64,000 bases of DNA from Pseudoflavonifractor sp902362925. Its GTDB lineage: Bacteria > Bacillota > Clostridia > Oscillospirales > Oscillospiraceae. Shown one piece after another: positions 7,075-14,916 of the stretch. Location: assembly GCA_902362925.1 (NCBI GenBank), contig CABIYL010000017.1. One strand, given 5' to 3'. Under the pieces are notes generated by a model that made no database searches, was not told the DNA's origin, and saw nothing but the letters and a program-made list of their open reading frames with translations. Made by a program: the position numbers and the translations under genes. Position 1 is the first letter of the stretch; every line of letters begins with the position of its first letter.

Positions 7075-7407
7075 CTACAGAACGGTTACACATTTTTGGC
7101 GCTGTACCGGGGGCGCCCTGTCCCGGACCCGCACCGGGAATGTCCGGGATGGAATACCTGCCCCTCTTTACAAGAAAGTGCTTTCGTTGTATCATATCTC
7201 CATCCGCATTTCTGGCCGTCTCCGGCCGACGGAGCGCTGCACTCCGTGACCATTGTATCATGTTTCGCCGGCCACGGGGCAGCAGACCGCAAATTTTAAT
7301 GATTTTAAAGAAAAAATCAATCTATTTTTTCCAGAGATATGATATTATATGATGCAGCAGAGAACGGCGGCCTCGTCCGCCGGAGCGGAATATAGGAGGC
7401 GCTACGC

Positions 7408-8691
7408 ATGGCGTACAGCTACAACAACAACAGCGGCGGCAGCAACAACGGGGACTTGATGTCCTGGATTGTGGTGGTGGCGGCCCTGGTAATCTTCTGG
7501 CCTGTGGGCCTGGTGCTGCTGTTCATGAAGCTGACAGGCCGGTCCTTCGGCGGCAGACGGAACAGCGGAGGCTCTTACGGCTCCAGCGCCACCGGACCCT
7601 ATCGCCCCTCCGGCAGCCAGTCCTGGAGCCAGAGCTCGGGCTATAAGTACGAGTACCGCTACCAGGGCCAGACTCCTCCCCACCAGGACGCGCAGAGTGC
7701 TCAGAATACCCAGAGCGCCCAGTACACCCAGACCGCCAAATCTTCCAAGGCTACCCAGCCGGGGATGCAGGGCGTCAGCGACCGGCCCAGAGACAAGAAG
7801 GGCCGCTTTATGCCCAAACGCAGGCCCGTGGACCTGAACAAGGGCAAGGGCATGATGGTCTGGGGTGCCATTCTGGCCATCCTGGGCGGCTTCATCTCCT
7901 TTGTGGAGTTCTTCGACACCATGGGCATGGGCTTCATCTACATGCTCCAGAGCATCGGTTTCCCCCTGGGCCTGCTGGGCGCGGGCCTGGTGCTGCTGGT
8001 GTGCGGCACCCAGCGGAACAAGAAGGCCAAGCGCTTCCGGAAATACTTAGCCCTTATCGGCAAGCGGGAGAGCATCTCCATTGGATCCCTGGCCCAGGCC
8101 ATGCCGGTCTCATACCACACCGCCTGTGACGACATCCAGGAGATGCTGGACGAGGGCTACATCCCCACCGGCTACCTGGACATGGCCAGCGGCCGCCTGA
8201 TTCTCTCTGACGAGGGCCTTCAGGAGGAGCCTGAGCCGGAGAAGGAGGAGCAGCCCGCTCCTCCCGAGGATGACGACGCCATTCTCCAGGAGATCCGCCA
8301 GGTGAACGACGCCATTGAGGACCCGGAGATGAGCGAGAAGATCGACCGCATCGGGGAGATCACCGGCAAGATTCTGGACTACCAGCGGAAGAACCCCAAC
8401 AAGGACAGCCAGCTGCGCAGCTTCCTCAACTACTATCTGCCCACCACCCTGAAGATCCTCAAGGCCTACGCCCAGATGGAGGCCCAGGGCATTGAGGGCC
8501 AGAACATCTCGGCCGCCAAGGAGCGGATTGAGGGCATGATGGATAAGGTAGTGGAGGGCTTTGAGAAGCAGCTCGACAAGCTCTTCCAGGACGACGCCAT
8601 GGACATCACCACCGACGTGGAGGTGCTGGAGCGGATGCTGGACAAGGACGGCCTCTCCGGCAAGGGCGACGGCTTCCAGATGGGAGTATAA
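7408..8691 (+). CDS. XpaC-like (5-bromo-4-chloroindolyl phosphate hydrolysis family) protein
   Basis: A 427-residue membrane protein. It has an Asn/Gly/Ser-rich N-terminus, one hydrophobic segment (about 22-42), a Gln/Thr-rich low-complexity linker (about 90-125), two more membrane segments (about 150-195), an HTH-like region (SIGSLAQAMPVSYHTACDDI, about 220-260), an acidic linker, and a C-terminal helical domain (RSFLNYYLPTTLKILKAYAQ, about 335-420) characteristic of XpaC. XpaC is named for a hydrolysis phenotype. Its role is unresolved, and some relatives neighbour TelA-type toxic-anion-resistance genes, which are absent here. Start ATG with taggagg upstream. Confidence 0.8.
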   Translation: MAYSYNNNSGGSNNGDLMSWIVVVAALVIFWPVGLVLLFMKLTGRSFGGRRNSGGSYGSSATGPYRPSGSQSWSQSSGYKYEYRYQGQTPPHQDAQSAQNTQSAQYTQTAKSSKATQPGMQGVSDRPRDKKGRFMPKRRPVDLNKGKGMMVWGAILAILGGFISFVEFFDTMGMGFIYMLQSIGFPLGLLGAGLVLLVCGTQRNKKAKRFRKYLALIGKRESISIGSLAQAMPVSYHTACDDIQEMLDEGYIPTGYLDMASGRLILSDEGLQEEPEPEKEEQPAPPEDDDAILQEIRQVNDAIEDPEMSEKIDRIGEITGKILDYQRKNPNKDSQLRSFLNYYLPTTLKILKAYAQMEAQGIEGQNISAAKERIEGMMDKVVEGFEKQLDKLFQDDAMDITTDVEVLERMLDKDGLSGKGDGFQMGV

Positions 8692-8703
8692 CAGGACAAA
8701 TAC

Positions 8704-8747
8704 AAAAAGCCCGTGAGACGGCACACAAGCCGCCTCACGGGCTTTTT
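8704..8747 (+). terminator. Terminator after the XpaC-like gene
   Basis: Long stem (aaaaagcccgtgag..cggc / gccg.ctcacgggctttttt) with a 6-base loop. It is also usable on the minus strand for the facing gene at 8772. Confidence 0.9.
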
Positions 8748-8771
8748 TCTGCGTGGGGGAGAGAGAACACG

Positions 8772-9131
8772 TCAGGGCAGAACCACGCCGTATTGCTCCA
8801 TCACGTCCCGCAGGCCCTCGTCGATCTCCTGGCGGGAGAAATTGCCCTCCTCCAGCTCCTGGTCGGAGAGCAGGTTCAGGCGGAAGTAGAAGTCCACCGC
8901 CACCTCCAGAAAGGCGGGCTCGTCCTCGTCCAGAGAGGAGAACAGCAGGTCCTCACCCTCGGCGATGCGGCCCTCACGCAGCAGGGCGTTGAGGGAGGCG
9001 TGGAGGCTGTCGGCGGCGGTCAGGGTCTCCCCGTGGTTCTCGTACTCCGCCGTGTCCTTCTGGAACATCAGCTTGGCAATGGCAAGGGTCATGGTTTCAA
9101 TCTGTCGCATCATCCAGTCCTGAGTCAGCAT
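8772..9131 (-). CDS. Hypothetical protein (DUF6483-like)
   Basis: A 119-residue soluble, acidic, helical protein beginning MLTQDWMMRQIETMTLAIAK. Length and the opening DWMMRQIE pattern resemble the DUF6483 group common in Clostridia, but I recall this family only loosely. The ribosome binding site is ggagagg before the ATG. A LexA-type sequence lies about 50 bp upstream (9183-9194), so it may respond to DNA damage. Function unknown. Confidence 0.6.
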   Translation of the reverse strand: MLTQDWMMRQIETMTLAIAKLMFQKDTAEYENHGETLTAADSLHASLNALLREGRIAEGEDLLFSSLDEDEPAFLEVAVDFYFRLNLLSDQELEEGNFSRQEIDEGLRDVMEQYGVVLP

Positions 9132-9180
9132 ATCAAATGGCTCCTCTCCGGAGAATTATCCCAATAGCGGGACTTTTACA

Positions 9181-9268
9181 AAACGCTTGTTCGATTAACA
9201 TAAGAAAGTTGTATTGACGATCCGGGACAGCGGTGGTAATATAGACGAGAACTAGAACACAAGTTCTA
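9181..9268. promoter_or_regulatory. Two candidate LexA (SOS) boxes and a promoter
   Basis: TAGAAC-acaa-GTTCTA (9253-9268) is a perfect dyad of the GAAC-N4-GTTC type. On the minus strand CGAAC-aagc-GTTT (9182-9193) fits the clostridial GAAC-N4-GTTT form. A + strand promoter TTGACG (9214-9219), 17 bp, TAATAT (9237-9242) lies between them, with the first dyad directly downstream. No convincing + strand gene follows: the open frame from 9303 (good ribosome binding site) runs through the antisense of two tRNAs. The control may therefore belong to the minus-strand gene at 8772. The rest of 9270-9430 holds a 10-bp-stem hairpin (agagcaagcg, about 9322-9346). Confidence 0.5.
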
Positions 9269-9433
9269 TTGCGAGCGGGGGCACAGAGAAAGGGGGGAGA
9301 TGAAATGCACCGGGTAAAAAAGCAGAGCAAGCGGACGACGCTTGCTCTGACGTGCTGGAGAAGGGGGGGATTCGCTTTTCCGCGGGAAAGCCACGGAGAC
9401 AAGAGCAGGCTTTCAAAGCCAGTCAGAGAAAAG

Positions 9434-9463
9434 AAAAACGGCAACCCAAAGGTCACCGTTTTT
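9434..9463 (-). terminator. Terminator of the tRNA-Thr/tRNA-Tyr transcript
   Basis: On the minus strand a stem of about 12 bp (aaaaacggtgacc / ggttgccgttttt, one mismatch) with a short loop lies directly after tRNA-Tyr and runs into a T-rich tract. Confidence 0.8.
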
Positions 9464-9464
9464 C

Positions 9465-9549
9465 TGGTGGAGGAGGGTGGATTCGAACCACCGAAGCGAG
9501 ACGCAACAGATTTACAGTCTGCCCCCTTTGGCCACTCGGGAACTCCTCC
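9465..9549 (-). tRNA. tRNA-Tyr (anticodon GTA)
   Basis: 85 nt including encoded CCA. The acceptor stem ggaggag/ctcctcc closes a class II tRNA with a long variable arm. The anticodon loop reads ctGTAaa and the T-loop ttcgaat. It is downstream of tRNA-Thr on the same strand with a 12-nt gap. Confidence 0.95.
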
Positions 9550-9561
9550 ATATGAAATTGT

Positions 9562-9637
9562 TGGAGCTGGTGGACGGACTCGAACCCCCGACCTGCTGAT
9601 TACAAATCAGCTGCTCTACCAACTGAGCTACACCAGC
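9562..9637 (-). tRNA. tRNA-Thr (anticodon TGT)
   Basis: 76 nt with encoded CCA. Acceptor gctggtg/caccagc, D-arm agctcagttggtagagc, anticodon loop ttTGTaa, T-loop ttcgagt. First of a two-tRNA transcript. Confidence 0.95.
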
Positions 9638-9773
9638 GTTTCAGCTCTCAGCTCGTCCACAACGTTGCCTATTATAGCAGGCAAAAGGAGGGTTGTCAAC
9701 AGGAAAAGCAAAAAAATTTCAAAAAGTTTTTGGGCGGGCAAAAGGGCGCCTGAGGGACAGGAGAGGAAGCACG

Positions 9774-9993
9774 AACGGGAGGATTTTTACCAATCCGCTG
9801 CGGGATATGCAGCGCCAACCGGCGGCGGCCTGGTGCAGGCGGTGCCGGAATGAGATCTACGCCTGGGAGCTGGGGGGTGGGGAGGCATTGTGTCCCCAGT
9901 GCCGGGCGGAGAAAAACCAAGAGGAAACGGAGCAAAGCGGAGAGACTCATGACTTTACTGGAGATGTCAGTGGAATACCGGACTCAGGCCAGA
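9774..9993 (+). CDS. Possible zinc-ribbon small protein (overlapping frames)
   Basis: One frame reads FTNPLRDMQRQP followed by WCRRCRNEIYAWE and ALCPQCRAEKNQEE, two CxxC pairs 20 or so residues apart, as in treble-clef or ribbon proteins often found beside phage-like sigma genes. The frame stays open to 10145 and overlaps the next gene, so both ends are uncertain: ATG 9808 is the only clear start, and the end given is nominal. It could be a genuine gene with a long overlap or a decayed one. Confidence 0.35.
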
Positions 9994-10182
9994 GTTCTGC
10001 GGCGGCGGATCACCGATCTGGAGCTGCAGCGGGCACGTACGACAGACGCCGCACAGCGGCTGGTCCTGGAGGACCGCATCAGAATTTTGGAGACAATGTG
10101 GCGGGAGGCCAGAGATCTGGCGGTCGTCACGGAACGATACTATGACAGGGGGTATTGGCGCAATGTCAAATACGCGATATAG
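9949..10182 (+). CDS. Small coiled-coil protein of a sigma-factor-like cluster
   Basis: 77 residues: MTLLEMSVEYRTQARVLRRR, then a charged helix and a C-terminal YYDRGYWRNVKYAI. The conserved-looking tail and the position directly before an HTH protein match a small gene pair recurrent in Oscillospiraceae genomes and prophages. No function is known to me. Its stop overlaps the next start by 20 bases, suggesting coupled translation. Confidence 0.6.
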   Translation: MTLLEMSVEYRTQARVLRRRITDLELQRARTTDAAQRLVLEDRIRILETMWREARDLAVVTERYYDRGYWRNVKYAI

Positions 10183-10486
10183 AAGGGGCGGCGCCTATGC
10201 GGCCGACATGGCGGTATATGCCAGGACCATGGCGGAGGACAACCGGGAGCAGCGTTCCCGGCTGCGCCGGAACCTGATCCGGGCCCTTCAGGAGGACGTG
10301 ACCCCCCATCAGCGCCAGGCCCTGCTGCTCTACTACGCCGAGGGCCTCAATATGCGGGAGATTGGCGAGCAGCTTGGTGTGGACAAGTCCACCATCTCCC
10401 GGACCATCAAGCGTGGGGAGCGCCGTCTGCGCCGCTGTCTGCGGTACGGGGCGGAGAGCCTGCTCAACGCCGAAGAGGAAAATTGA
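10163..10486 (+). CDS. Sigma-70 region 4-like HTH protein
   Basis: 107 residues. The C-terminal half is a sigma region 4 type helix-turn-helix: ALLLYYAEGLNMREIGEQLG, VDKSTISRTIKRGERRLRRC. There is no region 2, so it is not a complete sigma factor. It may be an activator or late-gene regulator of phage origin. ATG 10163 with aggggg upstream was chosen over ATG 10142. A terminator follows, so this is the end of the small cluster. Confidence 0.8.
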   Translation: MSNTRYRRGGAYAADMAVYARTMAEDNREQRSRLRRNLIRALQEDVTPHQRQALLLYYAEGLNMREIGEQLGVDKSTISRTIKRGERRLRRCLRYGAESLLNAEEEN

Positions 10487-10499
10487 GACGGAATAAAGT

Positions 10500-10536
10500 C
10501 ATGGCCGCGCCTGTGGGCGCGGCCATGTTGTGTTTT
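10500..10536 (+). terminator. Terminator after the sigma-like gene
   Basis: Stem catggccgcgcc / ggcgcggccatg (one unpaired position) followed by ttgtgtttt. Confidence 0.8.
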
Positions 10537-10566
10537 CGGGCACCATAAAAAATTTCCGTTCCCCTA

Positions 10567-10618
10567 TTGACAGGGGCTGTTATCTGTGTCTATACTGTAT
10601 ATGCTGAGTATACACAGT
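10567..10618 (+). promoter_or_regulatory. Promoter and probable autoregulatory operator of the GntR-ABC operon
   Basis: TTGACA (10567-10572), an 18-bp spacer and TATACT (10591-10596), followed directly by the dyad GTATA-tgctgag-TATAC and an outer CTGTGT/ACACAG pair. YtrA-type GntR repressors usually bind such AT-rich dyads overlapping their own promoter. Confidence 0.7.
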
Positions 10619-10635
10619 AAAACGAGGTGCACCGA

Positions 10636-11010
10636 ATGGATATTATCATCAGCAATGCCGGCGGGGTGCCCATCTACGACCAGATTACCCGGCAGGTCAA
10701 GGGCCTGATTCTGCGGGGTGAGCTGAAGGAGGGGGAGGCCCTCCCCTCCATGCGGCTGCTGGCCAGGGAGCTGCGCATTTCCGTCATCACCACAAAACGA
10801 GCCTATGAAGAGCTGGAGCGTGAGGGCTTCATCACCACCGTGCCTGGAAAGGGGTGCTTTGTGGCGCCCCAGGACCCGGAGCTGGCCCGGGAGGAGACAC
10901 TCCGCCGGGTGGAGGAGCATCTGACCCGGGCTGTGGAGGCCGCCAAATCGGGCGGCGTCACCCTGGAGGAGATGAAAGACACCCTCAACATCCTGTATGG
11001 AGACGAATAA
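10636..11010 (+). CDS. GntR-family regulator, YtrA subfamily
   Basis: 124 residues. The N-terminal winged HTH (YDQITRQVKGLILRGELKEG, then ALPSMRLLARELRISVITTKRAYEELEREGFI, about 12-70) carries the hallmark of GntR. The short C-terminal helix pair (about 80-120) is the YtrA-type dimerisation region with no ligand domain. ATG 10636 is preceded by gaggtg. It is the first gene of an operon with an ABC ATPase and permease. In relatives such regulators repress an exporter induced by cell-wall antibiotics; the inducer here is not visible. Confidence 0.92.
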   Translation: MDIIISNAGGVPIYDQITRQVKGLILRGELKEGEALPSMRLLARELRISVITTKRAYEELEREGFITTVPGKGCFVAPQDPELAREETLRRVEEHLTRAVEAAKSGGVTLEEMKDTLNILYGDE

Positions 11011-11011
11011 T

Positions 11012-11875
11012 ATGGAAAACGCCATTGAAATCCGCCATCTCACCAAAGATTACGGCAGCTTCAAGCTGGACGACGTGACCTTCGACGTGCCCATGGGCAC
11101 GGTTGTGGGCCTCATCGGCGAGAACGGCGCCGGAAAATCCACCACCATCAAATGTATCCTGAACCTCATCCGCCGGGACGGCGGGGAGATTGTGCTTCTG
11201 GGCCGGGACAACATCACCGGCGAGCGGGAGGCCAAGGAGGAGATTGGGGTGGTGCTGGACGAATCTACCTTCCACGACACCCTGCGCTCTGGCGACGTGG
11301 GGAAAATCCTCCGCAAGATCTATAAGAACTGGGACCAGCGGTTCTTTGAGCAGTTGCTGAAGAAGTTTGACCTGCCGGAGAAAAAGACAGTGAAGGACTA
11401 TTCCAGGGGCATGAAGATGAAGCTGTCCATCGCCGCGGCGCTGGCGGCCAGACCCCGGCTGCTCATTCTGGACGAGGCCACCGGCGGTCTGGACCCGGTG
11501 GTGCGGGACGAGATTCTGGACCAGTTCCTGAACTTTGTCCAGGACGAGGACCACGCCATCCTCATCTCCAGCCACATCACCACCGACCTGGAGAAGGCGG
11601 CGGACTATGTGGTCTATCTCCACAAGGGCCGGGTTGCCCTCCAGGGCGCCAAGGATGAGCTTCTGGAGGAGTACGGCCGTCTGGTGTGCGGCAGAGCCGA
11701 CCTGGACAAGGTGGACCGGGCCTTCCTGGTGGGGGTGCGGGAGAGCCAGTTCAGCTGTGAGGCCCTGGTACGGGACCGGGAGAAGTTTGTCCGGCTCTAC
11801 CCGGAGCTGACCGTGGACCGGGTGACCCTGGATGAGATCATGGTCTTTACCGCGAAGGGGGATGTAGCGTCATGA
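11012..11875 (+). CDS. ABC transporter ATP-binding protein (YtrB-like)
   Basis: 287 residues. Walker A GENGAGKSTT (about 41-50), a YSRGMKMKLSIAAAL signature region, Walker B RLLILDEATGGLDP (about 150-163), and switch His in ILISSHITTDLE. The C-terminal extension of about 70 residues is usual for drug or lantibiotic-type ATPases. ATG 11012 has ggag 8 bases upstream; an earlier in-frame ATG (10997) overlaps the regulator. It probably pairs with the permease that overlaps its end. Confidence 0.92.
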   Translation: MENAIEIRHLTKDYGSFKLDDVTFDVPMGTVVGLIGENGAGKSTTIKCILNLIRRDGGEIVLLGRDNITGEREAKEEIGVVLDESTFHDTLRSGDVGKILRKIYKNWDQRFFEQLLKKFDLPEKKTVKDYSRGMKMKLSIAAALAARPRLLILDEATGGLDPVVRDEILDQFLNFVQDEDHAILISSHITTDLEKAADYVVYLHKGRVALQGAKDELLEEYGRLVCGRADLDKVDRAFLVGVRESQFSCEALVRDREKFVRLYPELTVDRVTLDEIMVFTAKGDVAS

Positions 11876-12513
11876 TGGGAATGGTTTATAAGGACTTTCT
11901 GGTCCAGCGCAAGCAGCTGGGATATTACATTGCGTTTTTTATTATGTATACAGTACTGGCTGTAATGGAAATCATGCCCACGGCCATCATGTACACCATG
12001 ACCGTGCTCATCGGCATGCTGGTGCCCATGTCCACCTTCGCCTACGACGACCTGGCCCGGTGGAACAAGTACGCCGTCGCCACCCCTGCCGGACGTCGCG
12101 GCGTTGTGGCGGGCAAGTACGTCTTTTCCCTGCTCTCTGTGCTGCTGGCGGCGGCCTTCTCCGCTGTGCTGGTGGTGGCGGTGCTCACGCTGAAGCCGGA
12201 GCTGGGGGCTGTGGACGAGATGCTCATCGGGCTGCTGATCTGCACGCTTATCCCCATCCTTATTGACGCCGTGATTCTCCCTGTGTTCATCAAGTTCGGC
12301 TCTGAGAAGAGCCGCCTGATCAGCATTCTGATTTTCGTGGCGGTATTCGGCAGCATCATGCTGATAGGCCAGCTGGCCGAGACAATGGACGGCATTGTCA
12401 TCCCCGAATGGTTCTTCCTGGCGCTGCCCGGTCTGCTGGTTCTGCTGACCATCGGAGGCTATATCATCTCCTACTTCATCGCCCGTGGGATTTTTGAGAA
12501 GAAGGAGCTGTAA
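11872..12513 (+). CDS. ABC-2 family permease
   Basis: 213 residues with about six hydrophobic segments (for example LGYYIAFFIMYTVLAVMEIM and GGYIISYFIARGIFEKKEL at the end). It overlaps the ATPase gene by 4 bases and is the membrane partner. Substrate unknown; by analogy with Ytr systems it may act on cell-wall-active compounds. Confidence 0.85.
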   Translation: MMGMVYKDFLVQRKQLGYYIAFFIMYTVLAVMEIMPTAIMYTMTVLIGMLVPMSTFAYDDLARWNKYAVATPAGRRGVVAGKYVFSLLSVLLAAAFSAVLVVAVLTLKPELGAVDEMLIGLLICTLIPILIDAVILPVFIKFGSEKSRLISILIFVAVFGSIMLIGQLAETMDGIVIPEWFFLALPGLLVLLTIGGYIISYFIARGIFEKKEL

Positions 12514-12587
12514 GGTCCTTTCCTCTTGCGATCCTCCCTTGCTCTGTGGTAAACTAAAGGAAGAAAAAGGGAAGGAGCGTGGGGACC

Positions 12588-12722
12588 ATGACCGCACATG
12601 AAGCCATTCAGGAGCTGCTGAAAATCCAGCAGTACTGTACCCCTCGTTCTCTCGCCGCCGTGGATTACGCCATCCGGGCTATCCAGGAGAAGGAAGAGCG
12701 GGAGAAGCAGGAGAAAAAGTGA
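12588..12722 (+). CDS. 44-residue hypothetical protein
   Basis: MTAHEAIQELLKIQQYC, then TPRSLAAVDYAIRAIQEKEE and a Lys/Glu-rich end. Strong ribosome binding site (gaaggagc) upstream and a terminator 14 bp downstream. Helical and charged; no family recognised. It may be co-transcribed with the ABC genes 75 bp upstream. Confidence 0.6.
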   Translation: MTAHEAIQELLKIQQYCTPRSLAAVDYAIRAIQEKEEREKQEKK

Positions 12723-12735
12723 GCCCCAGTCCGAC

Positions 12736-12773
12736 AAAAAGACCGCCTCATCACAGATGAGGCGGTCTTTTTT
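12736..12773. terminator. Bidirectional terminator between convergent genes
   Basis: Stem aaaaagaccgcctcat / atgaggcggtctttttt with a cac-type loop. Serves the + strand small gene and the minus-strand transporter gene. Confidence 0.9.
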
Positions 12774-12784
12774 CGTATACCCAA

Positions 12785-14512
12785 TCAGGCAGTCTGGCGC
12801 TTCTTCATGAAGACCAGGAAGCACAGCATCAGCACAATGCCAACGGGCAGGGCGATGAGGCCGGGAAGGCCGTTGGAGGCCAGCAGACCGGCCAGCAGGT
12901 AGGAGATACCCGCAATGGCTGCGCAGGAGATGGCGTAGGGCAGCTGTGTCGACACGTGGTTGACGTGGTCGCACTGGGCGCCGGCAGAGGCCATGATGGT
13001 GGTGTCGGAGATGGGGGAGCAGTGGTCGCCGCAGACAGCGCCAGCCATGCAGGCGGAGATGCAGATGATGGCCAGGGGGTCGTTCATGGAGAACACGTTC
13101 TGCACGATGGGGATCAGGATGCCGAAGGTGCCCCAGCTGGTGCCGGTGGCGAAGGCCAGCAGGCAGCCGATGACGAACACGATAACGGGCAGGAACATCT
13201 GCAGGTGCTCGGCGCTGCGGACGAAGTCACGGACAAAGTACTTGGCGCCAAGGAAGTCGGTCATGACCTTCAGGCTCCAGGCGAAGGTGAGGATGAGGAT
13301 GGCGGGGACCATGGCCTTGAAGCCCTCGGGGATGCTGCCCATCATGTCCTTGAAGGACATGGCGCGGCGGGCGAAGTAGTAGATGAAGGTGAAGAGCAGG
13401 CCGAAGGCGGAGCCCAGCATCAGGCCCACGGATGCGTCGGAGTTGGAGAAGGCCTCCACGAAGTTGGCGCCGGAGAAGAAGCCGCCGGAGTAGATCATGC
13501 CGATGACGCAGCAGGCCACCAGAACCAGGATAGGCAGCACCAGGTCGATGACCTTGCCCTTGCTCTCGTCGATGTCCTCGTCCAGCATGGCGTAGGGGTT
13601 GGAGCCGGAGAACAGGTCGCCCTTCTCAATGGCGTTCTTCTCGAACTTGGCCATGGGGCCGTAGTCCACCTTTATGAACACCAGGCCCAGCATCATCACG
13701 ATGGTGAACAGGGCGTAGAAGTTGTAGGGGATGGCGCGGATGAACAGGTTCAGGCCCTGACCCTCCTCAGCGAAGCTGGCCACAGCGGCAGCCCAGGAGG
13801 AGATGGGGGCGATGATGCAGATGGGGGCGGCGGTGGAGTCGATGATGTAGGCCAGCTTGGCGCGGGAGACCTGGTGCTTGTCGGTGATGGGACGCATGAC
13901 GGAGCCCACGGTCAGGCAGTTGAAGTAGTCGTCGATGAAGATGAGGCAGCCCAGAACGATGGAGGCCAGCTGAGCGCCCACCCGGGACTTGATGTTCTTC
14001 TTGGCCCAGCGGCCGAAGGCGGCGGAGGCGCCGGCCTTGTTCATCAGGGCCACCATGGTGCCCAGGATGACCAGGAAGATGAGAATGCCCACGTTGTAGC
14101 TGTCAGACAGGACGGACACGATGCCGTCGCTGAATACGTGGGTCAGGGTGCCCTCAAAGGAGAAGTTGGAGTAGAGCAATCCGCCCACCACGATACCGAT
14201 GAACAGGGAGGAGTATACCTCCTTGGTAATCAGGGCCAGGGCGATGGCGATGACCGGGGGCAGCAGGGACAGAATGGTGTTAAAGTAGTTGCTGGGGGAC
14301 TGGACATAGCCTGTGCCGCCGCAGGCCTCACAGGTGACGGCCTCGCCGGTGTCGGAGAGGACGACGCCCAGGGTACCGCAGTCGGTACACTCGATCATCT
14401 TGGTGCCGGTCTCGTCGGTGGGGTCACCGGCGGCGAAGGCGGTGGTCGTCAGGGCAAAGAGCAGCATCAGCAGCAGCGCAGCCCGGGCGAGCCAGGTTCT
14501 TCTTGTTCTCAT
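12785..14512 (-). CDS. NhaC-family transporter, probably for lysine, with zinc-ribbon insert
   Basis: A 575-residue secondary transporter. A signal peptide (MRTRRTWLARAALLLMLLFA, about 1-32) is followed by two CxxC motifs (CTDCG and CEACGGTG, about 46-75) and then about 11-13 membrane segments. Motifs include DDYFNCLTVGSVMRPITDKH and GTSWGTFGILIPI, typical of the NhaC superfamily. The mRNA leader is a lysine riboswitch (14644-14803). Lysine-riboswitch-linked NhaC members are predicted lysine importers, so lysine/Na+ transport is more likely than plain Na+/H+ antiport. The exported zinc-ribbon-like segment before the first membrane helix is unusual. ATG 14512 with gggagg upstream; an in-frame extension back to 14659 would run through the riboswitch. 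Confidence 0.88.
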   Translation of the reverse strand: MRTRRTWLARAALLLMLLFALTTTAFAAGDPTDETGTKMIECTDCGTLGVVLSDTGEAVTCEACGGTGYVQSPSNYFNTILSLLPPVIAIALALITKEVYSSLFIGIVVGGLLYSNFSFEGTLTHVFSDGIVSVLSDSYNVGILIFLVILGTMVALMNKAGASAAFGRWAKKNIKSRVGAQLASIVLGCLIFIDDYFNCLTVGSVMRPITDKHQVSRAKLAYIIDSTAAPICIIAPISSWAAAVASFAEEGQGLNLFIRAIPYNFYALFTIVMMLGLVFIKVDYGPMAKFEKNAIEKGDLFSGSNPYAMLDEDIDESKGKVIDLVLPILVLVACCVIGMIYSGGFFSGANFVEAFSNSDASVGLMLGSAFGLLFTFIYYFARRAMSFKDMMGSIPEGFKAMVPAILILTFAWSLKVMTDFLGAKYFVRDFVRSAEHLQMFLPVIVFVIGCLLAFATGTSWGTFGILIPIVQNVFSMNDPLAIICISACMAGAVCGDHCSPISDTTIMASAGAQCDHVNHVSTQLPYAISCAAIAGISYLLAGLLASNGLPGLIALPVGIVLMLCFLVFMKKRQTA

Positions 14513-14565
14513 GTTTTTCCCTCCCAAATATTGTACGGGGCACACACTGCCCCTGTGGCGCCAAA

Positions 14566-14602
14566 CAAAAAAGCCATGGACGCTTATGGAAGCGCCCATG
14601 GC
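14566..14602 (-). terminator. Riboswitch expression-platform terminator
   Basis: On the minus strand gccatgggcgctt / (a)agcgtccatggc is followed by TTTTTTG. A second hairpin (ggttccccgc / gcggggaacc, 14611-14640) lies between it and the aptamer. The layout fits transcription termination when lysine is bound; I did not fold the alternative structures. Confidence 0.75.
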
Positions 14603-14643
14603 AAAACCAGGGTTCCCCGCCGGTGGAAAAGCGGGGAACCTCA

Positions 14644-14803
14644 GGATAGCGCTCCACATGCTGTGACAGTCCGCACGGTGTTTCCGTACGGCCCAGGAAG
14701 CCGCACCCAGGCAGGCGAAGCAACCTTCGGCGGTGCGCCCTCTCCCCGCGGGACGGCTGCCTGGCCTTGTCCCCGGGTACGCATGCGTACCGCGCCTCTA
14801 TCC
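14644..14803 (-). promoter_or_regulatory. Lysine riboswitch (L box)
   Basis: Read on the minus strand, the leader has the conserved L-box pieces in order: GGATAGAGGCGCG at 14803, GCCGAAG, CCTGGG, GGACTGTCAC, and the closing GGAGCGCTATCC ending at 14644. The two ends pair as P1. It precedes the NhaC-family gene by about 130 bp. Confidence 0.93.
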
Positions 14804-14916
14804 TCTTTATTAAAGAAGCGTAAGTATCCTATCATGGGTTCCAGGGAATGTCAAGGCTGAATCCGCCTTTTTCCACCGGAAGAATTTGTGCGATATGCTG
14901 ATTTTTGAAATACCTG

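Noticed and set aside
9303..9853. Open frame with a good ribosome binding site after the SOS-type promoter
   Set aside because: Its translation passes through the antisense of tRNA-Tyr and tRNA-Thr (GGFEPPKRDATDLQ-type sequence, a classic false protein), so it is not called as a gene.
14512..14659. N-terminal extension of the NhaC-family protein
   Set aside because: It would translate the riboswitch expression platform. ATG 14512 has its own site and begins a signal peptide.
12956..14860. 634-residue + strand open frame opposite the NhaC-family gene
   Set aside because: Gly/His/Asp-rich nonsense sequence antisense to a good transporter and through the lysine riboswitch. Similar shadows opposite rhaA, rhaB, GH3, GH78, asnS and the SLH gene were dropped for the same reason.
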